Assembly: GCA_036898135.1 (NCBI GenBank)
Contig: CM072525.1
Location: 52,930,799 to 52,994,798 of the forward strand
DNA from: Oncomelania hupensis
Lineage: Eukaryota; Mollusca; Gastropoda; Littorinimorpha; Pomatiopsidae
Length of the DNA stretch: 64,000 nt
Direction of reading: 5' to 3'
Under the pieces are notes generated by a model. It saw only the letters and a list, made by a program, of their open reading frames with translations, was not told where the DNA came from and ran no database searches. Position 1 is the first letter of the stretch. The number at the start of each line of letters is the position of its first letter. Position numbers and translations under genes: made by a program. This document shows positions 1-10,336 of the stretch, piece by piece.

Positions 1-261
1 ACCACGATTTTCCGGCTACGAACTGGTCACTGCCGCCTGCGTTACCACATGCATCGCCTTGGCCTGTCACACACCCCTGACTGCCCGTGTGGAACAGACC
101 TCCAGACCCCAGAGCACATCCTGCAGTCCTGCCCCCAGTACCAGAATGCCAGGACACAACTCTGGCCTGCAGGACAGACGCTGGACGTAAAACTCTGGGG
201 CTCCAAGCAAGACCTCGAAACCACTGCCCGCTTCATAAGTTTGACAAACCTGGACATCTGA
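1..261 (+). CDS. C-terminal end of a LINE ORF2 (I-superfamily-like), partial
   Basis: The frame is open from base 1 to the stop at 259-261, so the gene enters from the left of the window. It reads TTIFRLRTGHCRLRYHMHRL followed by a Cys-Cys-His-Cys cluster (CPCG, then EHILQSC), and ends in FISLTNLDI. In established I-type LINEs (Ingi/Nimb and relatives) this zinc-knuckle-like tail follows the RNase H domain. The reverse transcriptase and RNase H parts lie outside the window. A short (GAA)n run follows within 40 bases, as is common at the 3' end of such elements. There is no frame lesion in the visible 86 codons. Clade assignment is by motif recognition only. Confidence 0.7.
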   Translation, partial: TTIFRLRTGHCRLRYHMHRLGLSHTPDCPCGTDLQTPEHILQSCPQYQNARTQLWPAGQTLDVKLWGSKQDLETTARFISLTNLDI

Positions 262-278
262 GGCCCCATTTTGAGGAA

Positions 279-302
279 CGCAGAAGAAGAAGAAGAAGAG
301 AA
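279..302. repeat. (GAA)n simple tail of the preceding LINE
   Basis: A run of GAA begins after the LINE stop and short 3' UTR. It fits a LINE 3' terminal simple repeat and also forms the border with the FANCI-derived segment. Confidence 0.6.
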
Positions 303-618
303 GAATTTTGCAGCCAAGTTCACATGCAGACTGGTTGGGTGTCATGTGCCTTGCAACCAGTTTCCAGATTTCCAAAGACCAGGCGCGGTCCAAAACTGTC
401 CATCAGCAGGAAGCCTAACTGCACCAAACCTTGCACTACATGCTCCCAGCCTGATGAACTGCTGGAAACCGTTTCTAGAATTATTTCTTGAATATTGCGC
501 TGTTCTGGGAAGTTCTCTCTCACCCAGTATGACTGTTCATGTCTGTGTTGGTCACGGAAACTCCGCAGAATGGTAGACTTTAGGAAATCCAATATCTGTT
601 CATTCATGACATTCATGC
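298..618 (-). pseudogene. FANCI: FANCI-derived fragment, copy 1, downstream part
   Basis: The minus strand encodes a peptide with GWEHVVQGLVQLGFLLMDS, FLRSTILRSFRD-like and MTPNQSACE-like motifs. I recognise these as the N-terminal helical-repeat region of Fanconi anaemia group I protein, which partners FANCD2 in interstrand crosslink repair. The matched stretch covers what are several exons in human FANCI, yet no intron is visible, so this is either cDNA-derived or comes from a fused exon. A 2-base deletion near 356, relative to the copies at 31 kb, shifts the frame. The similarity stops at the (GAA)n border. The copy continues at 2422-2524 beyond a 1.8-kb insertion. It cannot make a functional protein. 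Confidence 0.75.
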
Positions 619-2421
619 TGTCACGTGACCCGTGCGATTTACGTGAAACACATAAACAACACAGACCTCAAGTACAACTACTCATAAATGTTACAAGACC
701 ACACCGTTTTGCTGAGTTTTTTGTTGATGTTTCACTATTTCTGTTCTTTCATACACATATATATATAAACCATGCACATCAATGAGGTGGAGTGAATGAT
801 GTCAAATGGTACAATGCATGCACATATATATTGATGCTACAAAGTATTACTTATTACTTATTTATCTTAATATGAACTAGCACTTTATCATTTTTCCTCG
901 ACGATCCATTCAAGACACAATTAGCATTATAAAATCTACTTACAGTTTATCAGCTCCCGCTTCAACACGTAATAATAAGAGAATTAGTGTTTTCAGTCAG
1001 ACAGTCAGGTCTTTGCTTTTTCCTTCACTCGTAGAATAGCTCCTTGTCGTAGATCTTCGATGGATATGACTTCTCTGTATTGTCAATATGCAAACTCCTT
1101 TTAGAGCCCAGCCTCCACTTGTTTATAAAAGTTATTATATGTTGAATCTCAAAGTCGTAGATCTTTATAGTTCAATGTTATTCACACGACAGGTTATCTG
1201 TTGATATCTGTAGTAGTAGATAGTCTTTATAAAACACTGATGATATCATTTGTCCTTACAGAATCTTCGTAAGAATAGGCATGTCACTGTAATCACACAT
1301 GTAAATTCACATAGTTCAGCATTTGGAATGATGTCTTTGAATGATGTTCATTTCAAATGATAGAGGATCGTAGAATTCATAAAATTGCAAATGTTCAGAT
1401 CGTCCTCGATAAATAGAACTAAATCTTAAACTAAAACTAGAACTCGAACCCAAACACTAAAAGTAAAACACCTGAAACATATGATAAATACGGAAATGAT
1501 ATTGAGACGCCGCCATATTCACGCGATTACTTCAATCAGTCTCACCATCACTTCCGCCTACGCCATCCCCTAACTGCTAACGAAAGAATACGTTTCTGCA
1601 TTCTTCGCGCTGTTAAAAACCCGAATTAATTTACATGCAAACATGCACGAAACGGTCGAGTTACGAAACACACAGTTCATTCATTCACTCATTCGCAACT
1701 GGAAACCAATGCCCCCCTCGCGCGATCATTGCCGACACAAATACCGACGAAACCGCATTTCGATTCCTCGTCCTATAGATATCTATGACTTCACGGATGT
1801 TTCCAGCCACGAATTGCACGCAACCGGCGATTTACATATCCAAACGGTGTCTGAATAAACTGGCTATGATACTCCTGCTATTACGGCTGCAGTACGCCTT
1901 TCACACAAATATCTGTAGCATTGAATCGTTGCTTACATCGCCAACCATTTTATCGCTGCTGACAGAATTTGCCCAAAATGGAAGTGTAGCTACCACCGCA
2001 TACCAAATCTTCCAAAGTTCGTGACTAAATGCTCTTCACAGTGGTCCTATTTGAAACCAACATGTTTCCACATCAACATAGGCTGTGATCCATTTACAAC
2101 GCTTTTTTAGTGGCCGGTAAAAAAAGTCGAAAAACCGTTTGTTAGGCCAGCGCCTATTGCACGTGAGTCCTCGCCAGGTTTTGTTGCAGACTGATTTTTA
2201 ACAGTGAAAATTTGCGTTCCTACGCGACAAGGCTTTTCCCTGCAAATCATTGGTCCTCCAAAATGACGCATCTGCTACGTCATTCAATATGTGTGTGTTC
2301 GTCTCGGTACTTTACGAAACAGAATAATTATTGACAACTTTTTCCTTCATCAATATCATTTTCAAACAGCGTTATAATATACAGCTTATCAACGTATCTC
2401 AATGGAGCTTGTATCGCGACA
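619..2421. mobile_element. Solo-LTR-like insertion (1,803 bp) inside FANCI copy 1
   Basis: The insertion starts TGTCACG and ends CGCGACA, so it has TG...CA termini with a short imperfect inverted repeat. It is flanked by CATGC at 614-618 and again at 2422-2426, a 5-bp target duplication. Removing the insert and one CATGC restores the uninterrupted sequence seen in FANCI copies 2 and 3. No long coding frame is present; a TATAAAA lies near 1123. These features fit a long solo LTR. A non-autonomous DNA element with a 5-bp duplication is the alternative. Orientation is unknown. Confidence 0.55.
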
Positions 2422-2524
2422 CATGCCTGCAACAGAGAGAGCCAGAGCCAAGTTGAAGGGTGACAGCACTTTGGAAGCACATGAGTGTTGCCATGTCTTC
2501 AGGTACTTGCTCAATGCTCATTGA
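2422..2524 (-). pseudogene. FANCI: FANCI-derived fragment, copy 1, upstream part
   Basis: This stretch nearly matches bases 31827-31922 of copy 3 and continues copy 1 across the 619-2421 insertion. On the minus strand it encodes a KYLKTWQHS-like then LSPFNLALALS-like segment, which matches the part of FANCI just before the 298-618 segment. Similarity to the other copies begins at CAATGAGCATTGAGC, the same left edge in all three. Confidence 0.7.
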
Positions 2525-3084
2525 GACATATAGTTAAAATAGATTTTGAGATAGTAATCCACTTGCACATTTTGCACGTGTAGACGGTGGACGGAAGACA
2601 GAAAGAGGGACGGACTTTAAAAAAAAGAAAAGTAATTTGTGGACTATTTAGGACTCATCTCGCACATATTTGCAAAAACCTGGATACATTTTTGGGGGGT
2701 GTAACGAAGCAGCGTTCGTTATATATATTAAATAAACAATGAACTTATACTACATACTGAAACTTGCAATCATAAAAAACAAAAGAAGAATTTTGTTGGT
2801 TTTGATTGAATACTTCATTCACACTCTTTTATTCCTCACGAAGACGATATTGACGTTGAATTAGAAATAATCACATATATTTTCAGGATGATGAAGAACT
2901 TGTATGGATGGCAGATGATCTTGTCTCAGTTGCACAGTCAATGTTCGATGAAGATGGCAGTCCTATGGCTATGGCACGATGATGATGATCAGCTCCCCAA
3001 TGTCGATGAAAAGATTACCGCATTATTTTCCCTTGATTACATCCAACATAAAAACCCTAAAACAGAGAATGTGAACAAAATCCT
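2525..3084. other. Unassigned A+T-rich stretch
   Basis: There is no recognisable gene. A GGGTGTAACGAAGCAGCG motif lies near 2698 and a TTTTCAG followed by an acidic reading (DDEELVWMADDL) near 2880. The second resembles a splice acceptor plus a short exon, but no donor or homology supports it. Confidence 0.4.
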
Positions 3085-3797
3085 TAGTCGAGCTTGACGA
3101 TGCAATTAACAAAAGCCCAGATTCAGCAGTTGGACCGGATGATGTGCATTATGAATTTCTACGACATTTAACAAGGTACTCACGGTCTCACCTGCTGGAC
3201 ATCTTCAATCAGATTTGGATCAATGGCACCTTTCCTCCCTCTTGGAGAAAGGCCATTATTGTACCCATTCCCAAACCTGGCAAAGACCATACTAATCCAA
3301 CAAACTACAGACCAATAGCCTTAACGTCCTGCTTATGCAAGACGCTGGAAAGAATGGTTTATTCCCGTTTACTGTGGTATCTGGAAACAAATAATATCTT
3401 ATCCAACACTCAGTGTGGCTTTCGAAGTGGTCGAAGTACTGTTGACCACCTGGTGCGACTGGAAACTTTTATCCGTAACGCGTTCGTACATGGTGAACAC
3501 GTTGTAGCCATCATGTTTGATTTGGAAAAAGCCTATGAGTATGATACCACATGGAAATATGGCATTCTTTCATATTTACAAGAAATGGGTTTGAAGGGAC
3601 ATTTACCTCTGTTTATATCCAATTTTCTAACAGACAGAATTTTTCAGGTTAAGTTTGGGGGATCTTTATCAGATATGAGGGAACAGGAGATGGGAGTGCC
3701 TCAGGGTAGCATCTTGTCTCCCTTGCTGTTTAATATTAAAAGAAATAATAATGTTCGTTCCGTTAAACGGGGAATCGACAATTCTTTGTTGAACGGA
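3085..3797 (+). pseudogene. LINE-Y reverse transcriptase fragment
   Basis: The frame starts inside the element (VELDDAINK...AVGPDDVHYEFL) and continues through the fingers motif WRKAIIVPIPKPGKD, NYRPIALTSCLCKTLERM, the first catalytic segment MFDLEKAYEYDTTW and MGVPQGSILSPLLFN. It stops just before the catalytic F-V-D-D box present in the sister copy at 25.9 kb. Relative to that copy it has two extra codons (EY) in the catalytic segment. It is truncated at both ends and cannot be active. The family is I-superfamily-like because longer copies carry RNase H. Confidence 0.8.
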
Positions 3798-4654
3798 TCC
3801 AGCACATACTTTTGCGTTATTTTTTGTTGTAAGCTTATTTCTGTTAGTGGGACAACACTCACTGTAAATGTTAAAAAGATCTGTCAAGGGGGCATGGTGA
3901 AAGTTCATAAACCAATATGATAACATACCAAATTTCTCAATTGCTAGCTTGACCTGCAGCCTCTCATTTATGTTTAAACCGGACACTGAGCAGATGACGC
4001 CTCGGAATATAGTGTGCACTTATATTTCTCTACCAGGTCCTGGTCTCGGCAGTTCACTGAGTATCTATCTATCTAGTCCACGTGTCTGAAAAAACCAACC
4101 CACAGAACAGGTTTAAAAAAACTAACAGGCTGCAGGGAGATTTAATAAATCTAATAATAATAATAATACATTCAATGTATATAGTAATTATAATTTTAAA
4201 ATCATAATATTTATAATGTAATATTATTATTGTAAAATCTTAATTATTAAATGTCACTCAATCAGTCTTTCACTTCAACACAACAAAATTAAATTCTTAA
4301 CCACTAAACTATTTGACACAATCTTTTTTTTTAATAATGAATAAAACAAACATTCTGAAAACATGTAATAAAGTCCTTTTTCTGTTTTCAGTTCAATTGC
4401 TTCTACAATCCACAATAATACACTCACTCCAACAATCTCAGTCACATAAATCAACATTTCTATAGAACACAAATTACATGTTTTCCACAATGTAATCCTT
4501 AAACTTGTCTGGTGCTCTTCTGACTCGTGTAGATCTTCTTTGTGTGTCTGTACTGTCTGAATGATTTGTATTTGTTTGTTCTGCTTGTCCTTCTGCATAT
4601 TCAGTGGTGTCATTGTGTTTGATTATGTACAAATTTCTTTGTATGTGTCAAAAG
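3798..4654. other. Unassigned A+T-rich stretch
   Basis: No gene is recognisable. The stretch contains a short (AAT)n run near 4155-4168 and T-rich DNA. A minus-strand open frame at 4275-4613 has low-complexity composition and no recognisable motif. Confidence 0.4.
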
Positions 4655-4914
4655 TAGGAATTCCTTGAACCATATTACCAATACCTGCAGCAGAATCATT
4701 GGTAAAAAGCAGACGCCTCTGTGTGACTTGTTCAGAGGAGGGCCCTAGGCAAAGCCATCAGCATCAAGGGCGATTCCACCCACCCTCTCTCTTCTTGGTT
4801 TGAAATTCTACTTTCTGGGAAACGCCTCAGGAGCCTTAAGACCCGCACAGTACGTTACCGATCCAGTTTTCTCCCCTCTGGCGTGGCCTTGATCAACTCA
4901 AACCTGACGCACTG
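4655..4914 (+). pseudogene. C-terminus of an L2/Rex1-like LINE ORF2
   Basis: Pieces read HITNTCSRIIGKKQTPLCDLF and, after a frameshift near 4735, RRALGKAISIKGDSTHPLSS followed by LPSGVALIN and a stop at 4912-4914. The pattern (NICSKIIG..., THPL..F.LLPSG, FLP..I.L.N) is the conserved tail of L2/Rex1-group LINEs. The same tail type is seen at 58.0 kb and 49.0 kb in this window. The copy is 5'-truncated. Confidence 0.65.
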
Positions 4915-5528
4915 ATGGCTCTGCTTGGGGCTCCTTCCTCTTCCTCTTGCTTGCTGTAATCGGCTGAACAGTGTGTAAGGGTGCGTGCGGTTGTGCATGT
5001 GTGGTTTGATGAAGTGGAAGGAAGGGAGGGGGGGGGAGGTAGAGTGGTAACCCGAAATTAGGTTAGATGTATAATATATAGACGTATATATCGTTTTTAA
5101 AATTAATATTAAATGTGTTGGTTGTTAGTACAGTTTAACTTTAATTTCATTATTATATGGGACTGTGAGATTTTGCTCGTAAACCTTTTTTTTGTGTGTA
5201 ATGACTTCCTGTGATAACTGTACCCTGGCTGAATTTGTGATTGGATAAAAACAGCCTCTTCTGTGAGAATTTGTTTTACATTTTATTACATAATTTACTA
5301 CAGAAATTAATGGTGTGGGTGTGTATTTGTTTGTCCATAGATAATCGTATCCTACATGTTGTAAAGATTTTAAACAAATATTACTTTATACTGTGTTTAA
5401 TTTTTTACTTGCATTTTTATTTTTATTTTCATTTTTATTTGTTTTATTTTAGTGATCAAGTGCCTGTCATAATTCCTTGTAAGAGGTAATAAAGATTTGT
5501 TGAATTGAATTGAATTGAATTGAATTGA
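4915..5528 (+). mobile_element. 3' UTR and (TTGAA)n tail of the L2/Rex1-like LINE
   Basis: The region after the ORF2 stop is A+T-rich and ends with AATAAAGATTTG followed by five to six TTGAA units at 5499-5528. A polyadenylation-like signal next to a short tandem tail is the usual 3' end of this LINE group. A comparable end (AATAAAGAATCTTGAATCTTG) occurs at 63826-63848. Confidence 0.6.
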
Positions 5529-5646
5529 GGGTTAGCGTTTTTACCGTGGGTGGCAACCTAATGGTAGGACGGACTGTAATGTTACACGGGATCACGGATT
5601 GCCTCATCAACTTCAGACTTTATATACAAGTCAATCTCAGGCAATT

Positions 5647-6812
5647 TGGTTTACATTACATAATTATTGCTTTAGGTCCAGCGGACTCTTCCGAGCCAAA
5701 TCAGGACCAGAGAGACGTTATCTTAAAATGTTATAAAGTGGTTCAAATCTTTAAAAATAGACCTGTTACTTTTAAATACTCAAACTTTCACCTGACACCT
5801 CTTTAAAAGTTTTCTTTAAAACTGATGTGTTAAAAATACGTTCTCTTTCCTCAATCAAATCACTAAATTCGGTCTTACCAATAAAATCTAAAACAAAACG
5901 ACATGGTTTATATGCGATAAAACAAATCAACATCATGTAAAAATTGAAACAAGTTTTGACCATTACATACTTTAAAATTCTCTTTTATCAAGCAGGACAG
6001 CACATTCAGACATGAAATGGCGAACAGAAAAGGATTTATCACATGCAAAGCACCATGGTGGTTCTTCTCCTTTTAAAAGGAAACTGTGGGTTACATAAGT
6101 ATGCCCAATATGAAGGCGAGCCAAAACTGTTTCTTCTGTGCGAGTGGATGCAAAGTTAGGCAAAGAATCCGACAAATCGGGAAGAATTTGAAATAATTTG
6201 TTGTTGATATGGTTAGAACAGTCAGTCGGCCACAGTCGTTTACAATAAGATCCAGTCATACAACGTAGGTCAGAGTAGGGCACAAACTGAAAAAGCTCTG
6301 GACGGAATTCGAGATGCAGAGTATCTTTAGCCGCTTTGTCCACTGCAATATTGCCGCGGATGCCATTGTGACCAGGGACCCACATAAAAACTATCTTTTT
6401 AACCTCAGAAACAAGTTGTGTACGGAGGTTATGGATCTCTGCCAGAAAAGGGTGTGATATATTTCTCATGGAAAGAGCCTGACAGTGAATCAGACATGAT
6501 TAAAAATGAGGTTCTTTTGGATTGATAAACCTGTTTTAGAGCTAGATGAATTGCCTTGAGCTCAGCTGTATAAACAGAACAAAAATCAGGTAGACGCTGT
6601 TGCAAAGGCTGGTCTAGATGTCTCCCAGAGATCGACGCAGCAGCTACTGTGTCGCCTTTCTTTGACCCATCTGTAAAAATCTTTTTATATCCTGTATATA
6701 AAGCACACTGTTCTAAATAGAGCTGGTTATAGAAGATTTCAGATATATTGTTTTTGAGGAAAGCGGACAATTGCCAATTAATGTTTGGGATACATAATTT
6801 CCATGTTTCCAT
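5647..6812 (-). pseudogene. LINE-Y copy: RNase H domain, zinc-knuckle tail and 3' UTR
   Basis: On the minus strand the copy reads IFTDGSKKGDT, TAELKAIHLAL, IMSDSLS and WVPGHNGIRGNIAVDKAAK, which are the four RNase H core segments (D, E, D and the H/D pair). A Cys-rich tail follows (CFACDKSFSVRHFMSEC). The frame breaks near 6450 in the third segment. The 3' UTR runs from about 5985 to 5690 and ends in the shared tail whose plus-strand form is ATTACATAATTATTGCTTTA. The 5' end is truncated at 6812. RNase H after the reverse transcriptase places LINE-Y in the I superfamily. Confidence 0.8.
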
Positions 6813-6821
6813 TCTTTAAAA

Positions 6822-7193
6822 GAGAAACATATTTTGGTTCAAAACCTTTCTAAGAGATTTTTAAAATATGCAATGGTCAACACTTGTTTCAATTTTTACA
6901 TGATGTTGGTTTGTTTTATTACATATAAACCATGTCGTTTTGTTTTGGATTTTATTGATAAGACCGAATTTAGTGATTTGATTGAGGATAGAGAAAGTAT
7001 TTTTAATACATCAGTTTTAAAGAAGACTTTTAAAGAGGTGTCTTGTGAAAGTTTGAGTATTTAAGAGTAACAGGCTTGTTTTTTAAGATTTGAAACATTT
7101 TATTATATTTTAAGATAACGTCTCTCTGGTCTTGATTTGGCTCGGAAGAGTCCGCTGGACCTAAAGCAATAATCATGTAATGTAATGTAATGT
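6822..7193 (+). mobile_element. LINE-Y 3' end, head-to-head with the previous copy
   Basis: The copy starts at the last codons of ORF2 (RETYFGSKPF-like), then has the 3' UTR and the tail ending CATGTAATGTAATGTAATG. It faces the 5647-6812 copy across about 10 bases, so the two 3' UTRs form an inverted pair. Confidence 0.8.
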
Positions 7194-7296
7194 AAAGTCA
7201 CCTGACTCCTTCCTTTGTAAGTCTTCCAATTAATCATTTTCTAATTCTAAAGATAACTCTTCCATTTCCATAACAGCCTCCTCCGAAACTTCATTG

Positions 7297-7533
7297 CTAT
7301 TGATAACTGACCTCGGCAAGGTTTTCTGGTCCTACTACATTGACCACTGCTGTTTCAGTTATTTCGATCTGTGATACATTCATTTTCTTAGGCCCTGCTG
7401 GCTTATCTTCCATGACAACCTTCACATGTTCATATTGATCTTCCTCCAAAATCTCGAACTCACAGTCCGAATCTGAATAATAGGTTTTCCTCCTCGGAGG
7501 AATCCAGCTCTTCCTCAACTTTGGTTTTGTCAT
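7297..7533 (-). CDS. Hypothetical 78-residue reading frame, possibly LINE ORF1 remnant
   Basis: It begins MTKPKLRKSWIPPRRKTYY and has an acidic middle (SDSDCEFEILEEDQ), ending in ENLAEVSYQ. I do not recognise the protein. A basic-proline segment followed by an acidic patch resembles the C-terminal region of I-type LINE ORF1 proteins, and LINE-Y fragments flank it on both sides, but the orientation is opposite to those flanking at 6822 and 7545. A chance frame cannot be excluded. Confidence 0.3.
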   Translation of the reverse strand: MTKPKLRKSWIPPRRKTYYSDSDCEFEILEEDQYEHVKVVMEDKPAGPKKMNVSQIEITETAVVNVVGPENLAEVSYQ

Positions 7534-7544
7534 CTCAATGACCT

Positions 7545-8267
7545 TTCTCCTTTATCTACCTCCAGAGATTTTCCAGAGTGTTCCCTACTCTAACCTACGA
7601 TGTATGACTGTATCTTATTGTAAACGACTGTGGCAGACTGACTGGTCTAACCATATCAACAACAAATTATTTCAAATTCTTCCCGATTTGTCAGCGTCTT
7701 TGCCTAACTTTGCATCCACTCGCAAAGAAAAACAGTTTTGTCTCGCCTTCATATTGGGCATACTTATGTCACCCACAGTTTCCTTTTAAAAGGAGAAGGG
7801 CCGCCGTGGTGCTTTGCATGTGATCAATCCTTGTCCGTTTGCCATTTCATGTTTGAATGTGCTGACCTGCTTGAGGAAAGAAAAACATATTTTGGTTCGA
7901 GACCTTTCACAGAGATTTTTAAAGTATGTAATGGTCAACACCTGTTTTAATTTTTACATGATGTTGGTTTGTTTTATCGCATATAAATCATGTCGTCTTG
8001 TTTTGTGTTGGTTGAATTTTATTGGCAAGACTGAATTTAGTGATTTGATTAAAGAAAGAGAACATTTTTAATACATCAGTTTTATAAGATTTTTCACGAA
8101 GTTGCATGTGAAAGTTTGAGTATTTAAGAGTAACAGGCCTGTTTTTTTAAAGATTTGAAGCATAACATTTTATAACATTTTATAACATTTTAAGTTAACG
8201 TCTCTCTGGTCCTGATTTGGCTCGGAAGAGTCCGCTGGACCTAAAGCAATAATCATGTAATGTAATG
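7545..8267 (+). pseudogene. LINE-Y 3' portion
   Basis: The copy begins in the linker after RNase H (PEIFQSVPYSNLRCMTVSYC), runs through LHIGHTYVTHSFLLKGEGPP and the cysteine cluster (CFACDQSLSVCHFMFEC), the 3' UTR and the tail ending GTAATGTAATG at 8267. Two reading frames are needed because of a frameshift near 7740. The next repeat begins at the following base. Confidence 0.75.
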
Positions 8268-8662
8268 AAAAACCTTCCGGGACAAGACTCCTTATTTGTG
8301 TATGAGGTCTGTTGGATCAGCTTGGGAATATTGGACGCTTTCTGCCAGGTGGTCACTAGGGCTTCCAATGATGTTATTATTTAGCAATGTAGGTTTTTTA
8401 TATGTATGTGTTTTGTTGATATTTTATAATGATGTTTGTATTCTTTTTTGTTTTTGTAAATGGGGGTTTGATAAATTAGAGTATAGCCACAGCGTCCCCT
8501 GCATGGGATGTCTTTATTGTAAAGTGACTGGCTGGTGGAGAGCATTCAGTTTTACCACTAGGGTTGTTTCAGCAGATCTTTTATGCGGATCAGGGGTTGT
8601 CTGGTCCTGATTAGGCTCGGAAGAGTCCGCTGTACCTAAAGCAATAATCATGTAATGTAATG
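8268..8662 (+). mobile_element. Repeat Z, 3' part, inserted at a LINE-Y tail
   Basis: It shares GGGACAAGACTCCTTATTTG, GATGTCTTTATTGTAAAG and GATCTTTTATGCGGATCAGG with the copies at 28.1, 29.2 and 45.9 kb. Its last 75 bases (CTGGTCCTGATTNGGCTCGG through the AATCATGTAATG tail) are nearly the same as the LINE-Y 3' tail. No coding frame is recognised. A non-autonomous element copied by the LINE-Y machinery is the simplest inference. Confidence 0.6.
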
Positions 8663-8946
8663 TTATCGCATATAAATCATGTCGTCTTGTTTTGTGTTGG
8701 TTGGATTTTATTGTTGGTAAGACTGAATTTATTGATTTGATTGAAGAAAGGGAACGTATTTTTAATACATTAGTTTTAAAGAAGAAATTTCAAGAGGTTG
8801 CATGTGGCTGTTTGAGTATGTAAGAGTAACAGGCTTGTTTTCTAAGATTTGAAACATTTTATATTTTAAGATAACGTCTCTGGTCCTGATTTGGCTCGGA
8901 AGAGTCCGCTGGACCTAAAGCAATAATCATGTAATGTAATGTAATG
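8663..8946 (+). mobile_element. LINE-Y 3' UTR copy stacked on Z
   Basis: It starts at TTATCGCATATAAATCATG directly after the Z tail and ends in its own ATGTAATGTAATGTAATG. It contains only the 3' UTR, so it is strongly 5'-truncated. Confidence 0.75.
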
Positions 8947-9512
8947 TCTGGGTGTATATCCCCCCACCCCCCACCCCCCATGTAGCCCTGGTGCGCTTCC
9001 TTGCTGGATTTTCCACTTGGATGCATCCCCTTGGGGAGCTGGGGAATGAATTACTACTTTTAAAACATGACATCTACACACAAAAAACGACTGCACGATG
9101 ACGGATCAGACACGGACATGGACAGTGACATGGACGTGAGACAAAAAGCTTGTGACTCTGGGGTGGATGGGGCCTGGCCTCATTTTTTGGTTGTGGAGGG
9201 GGGCGGATCTGGCTATGCCACTTGGCAAGCTTTCACCGTTTGCAATTCATAAAGGATTCCAATCCGTCAGCTTAGTGGGTTTCAACGATGTGACAAAAAC
9301 TTAGATCTGGGACCTATCTGGTGGAGTGCTTGACCAAAAGGGCATCGGACTATCTTTTAAAGAGGAATTTGACCGTCTTTGTTGATAGACAAATAAAAGT
9401 TTCTGTGCATGGACGGTTGAATCCCTCCAAGGGAGTCATCCGATGTCCGGACCTGATTAATATGTCCGAATTGGAAATCCGCGATGAGCTCTCCAGCCAG
9501 GGTCCCAGACAG
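8947..9512 (+). pseudogene. I-type LINE 5' end and ORF1 (gag-like) remnant
   Basis: A 5' UTR-like stretch (ending CTTGGGGAGCTGGGGAATGA) precedes an ATG at 9067. The frame reads MTSTHKKRLHDDGSDTDMDS and GAWPHFLVVEG, then shifts; the later part reads VECLTKRASDYLLKRNLTVF, VSVHGRLNPSKGVIRCPDL and MSELEIRDELSSQG. This order of motifs matches the ORF1 protein of I/Nimb-type LINEs, an RNA-binding gag-like product. A stop near 9250 and a frame change near 9310 break it. It could belong to LINE-Y, but no continuous link to ORF2 is visible. Confidence 0.6.
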
Positions 9513-9900
9513 CACGGCAATATTGGTGCAACATAGCCCTAACATTGATAGTAACATTGCCCTAATATTGGAGTACAACATTGCTGCAATGTTGGAAGCG
9601 AAAATCGCCCTAATATTGCAGCAATATTGGATTTTGCATTGTATCCAATGTATACACAATATTGGTGCAGTGTTGCTTCTGCACTGCAACAATATTGTTC
9701 TAACATACGCTGAATATTACATCCACATTGGATTTAGTATTGATTCCAATATTTATCCAATGTCATTGTAATGTTGCTCTTATGTTGGTTCAATATTGGT
9801 ATAATTGGTGATTTTCATTATTCATTGGTTCCAATACATAGCAAATGTCGGTGTAATGTTGGTTCAATATTGGTATGATTTGTGATTTTCATTATTGCCC
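9513..9900. repeat. Degenerate AATATTGG/ACATTG-rich repeat
   Basis: Variants of CAATATTGG, AACATTG and CCAATGT recur about every 15-30 bases on both strands, and a TTGGTTCAATATTGGTAT block occurs twice (about 9784 and 9859). There is no coding potential. It looks like a decayed internal repeat of a non-coding element rather than a clean satellite. Confidence 0.5.
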
Positions 9901-9904
9901 CCAC

Positions 9905-10336
9905 GTGCTCGGCATTTCATGTCTGAATGTGCTGATCTGTTTGAGGAAAGAGAAACATATTTTGGTTCAGTACCTTTCAAAGAGATTTTTAAAGTATGCA
10001 ATGGTCAACACCTGTTTCAATGTTTACATGATGTTGGTTTGTTTTATCGCATATAAATCATGTCATTTTGTTTTGTGTTGTTGGTTGGATTTTATTGGTA
10101 AGACTGATTTTAGTGATTTGATTGAAGAAAGAGAACGTATTTTTAATACATCAGATGTAAAAAAAGATTTTTCAAGAGGTTGCATGTGAAAGTTTGTTTG
10201 AAAATTTAAGAGTAACAGGCTTGTTTTTTTAAGATTTGAATCATTTTATAATATTTTAAGATAACGTCTTTCTGGTCCTGATTTGGCTCAGAAGAGTCCG
10301 CTGGACCTAAAGCAACAACCATGCAATGTAATGTAA
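9905..10336 (+). mobile_element. LINE-Y 3' end copy
   Basis: It begins at the Cys-cluster end (CATTTCATGTCTGAATGTGC), then has the 3' UTR and a tail variant (AACCATGCAATGTAATGTAA). It is followed without a gap by another LINE-Y end. Confidence 0.75.

Noticed and set aside
1643..2024. Frames of 71-79 codons within the 1.8-kb insertion
   Set aside because: No recognisable motif; expected by chance in a sequence of this length.
2880..2985. Short acidic exon after TTTTCAG
   Set aside because: No donor, no homology, ends in a stop after about 33 codons.
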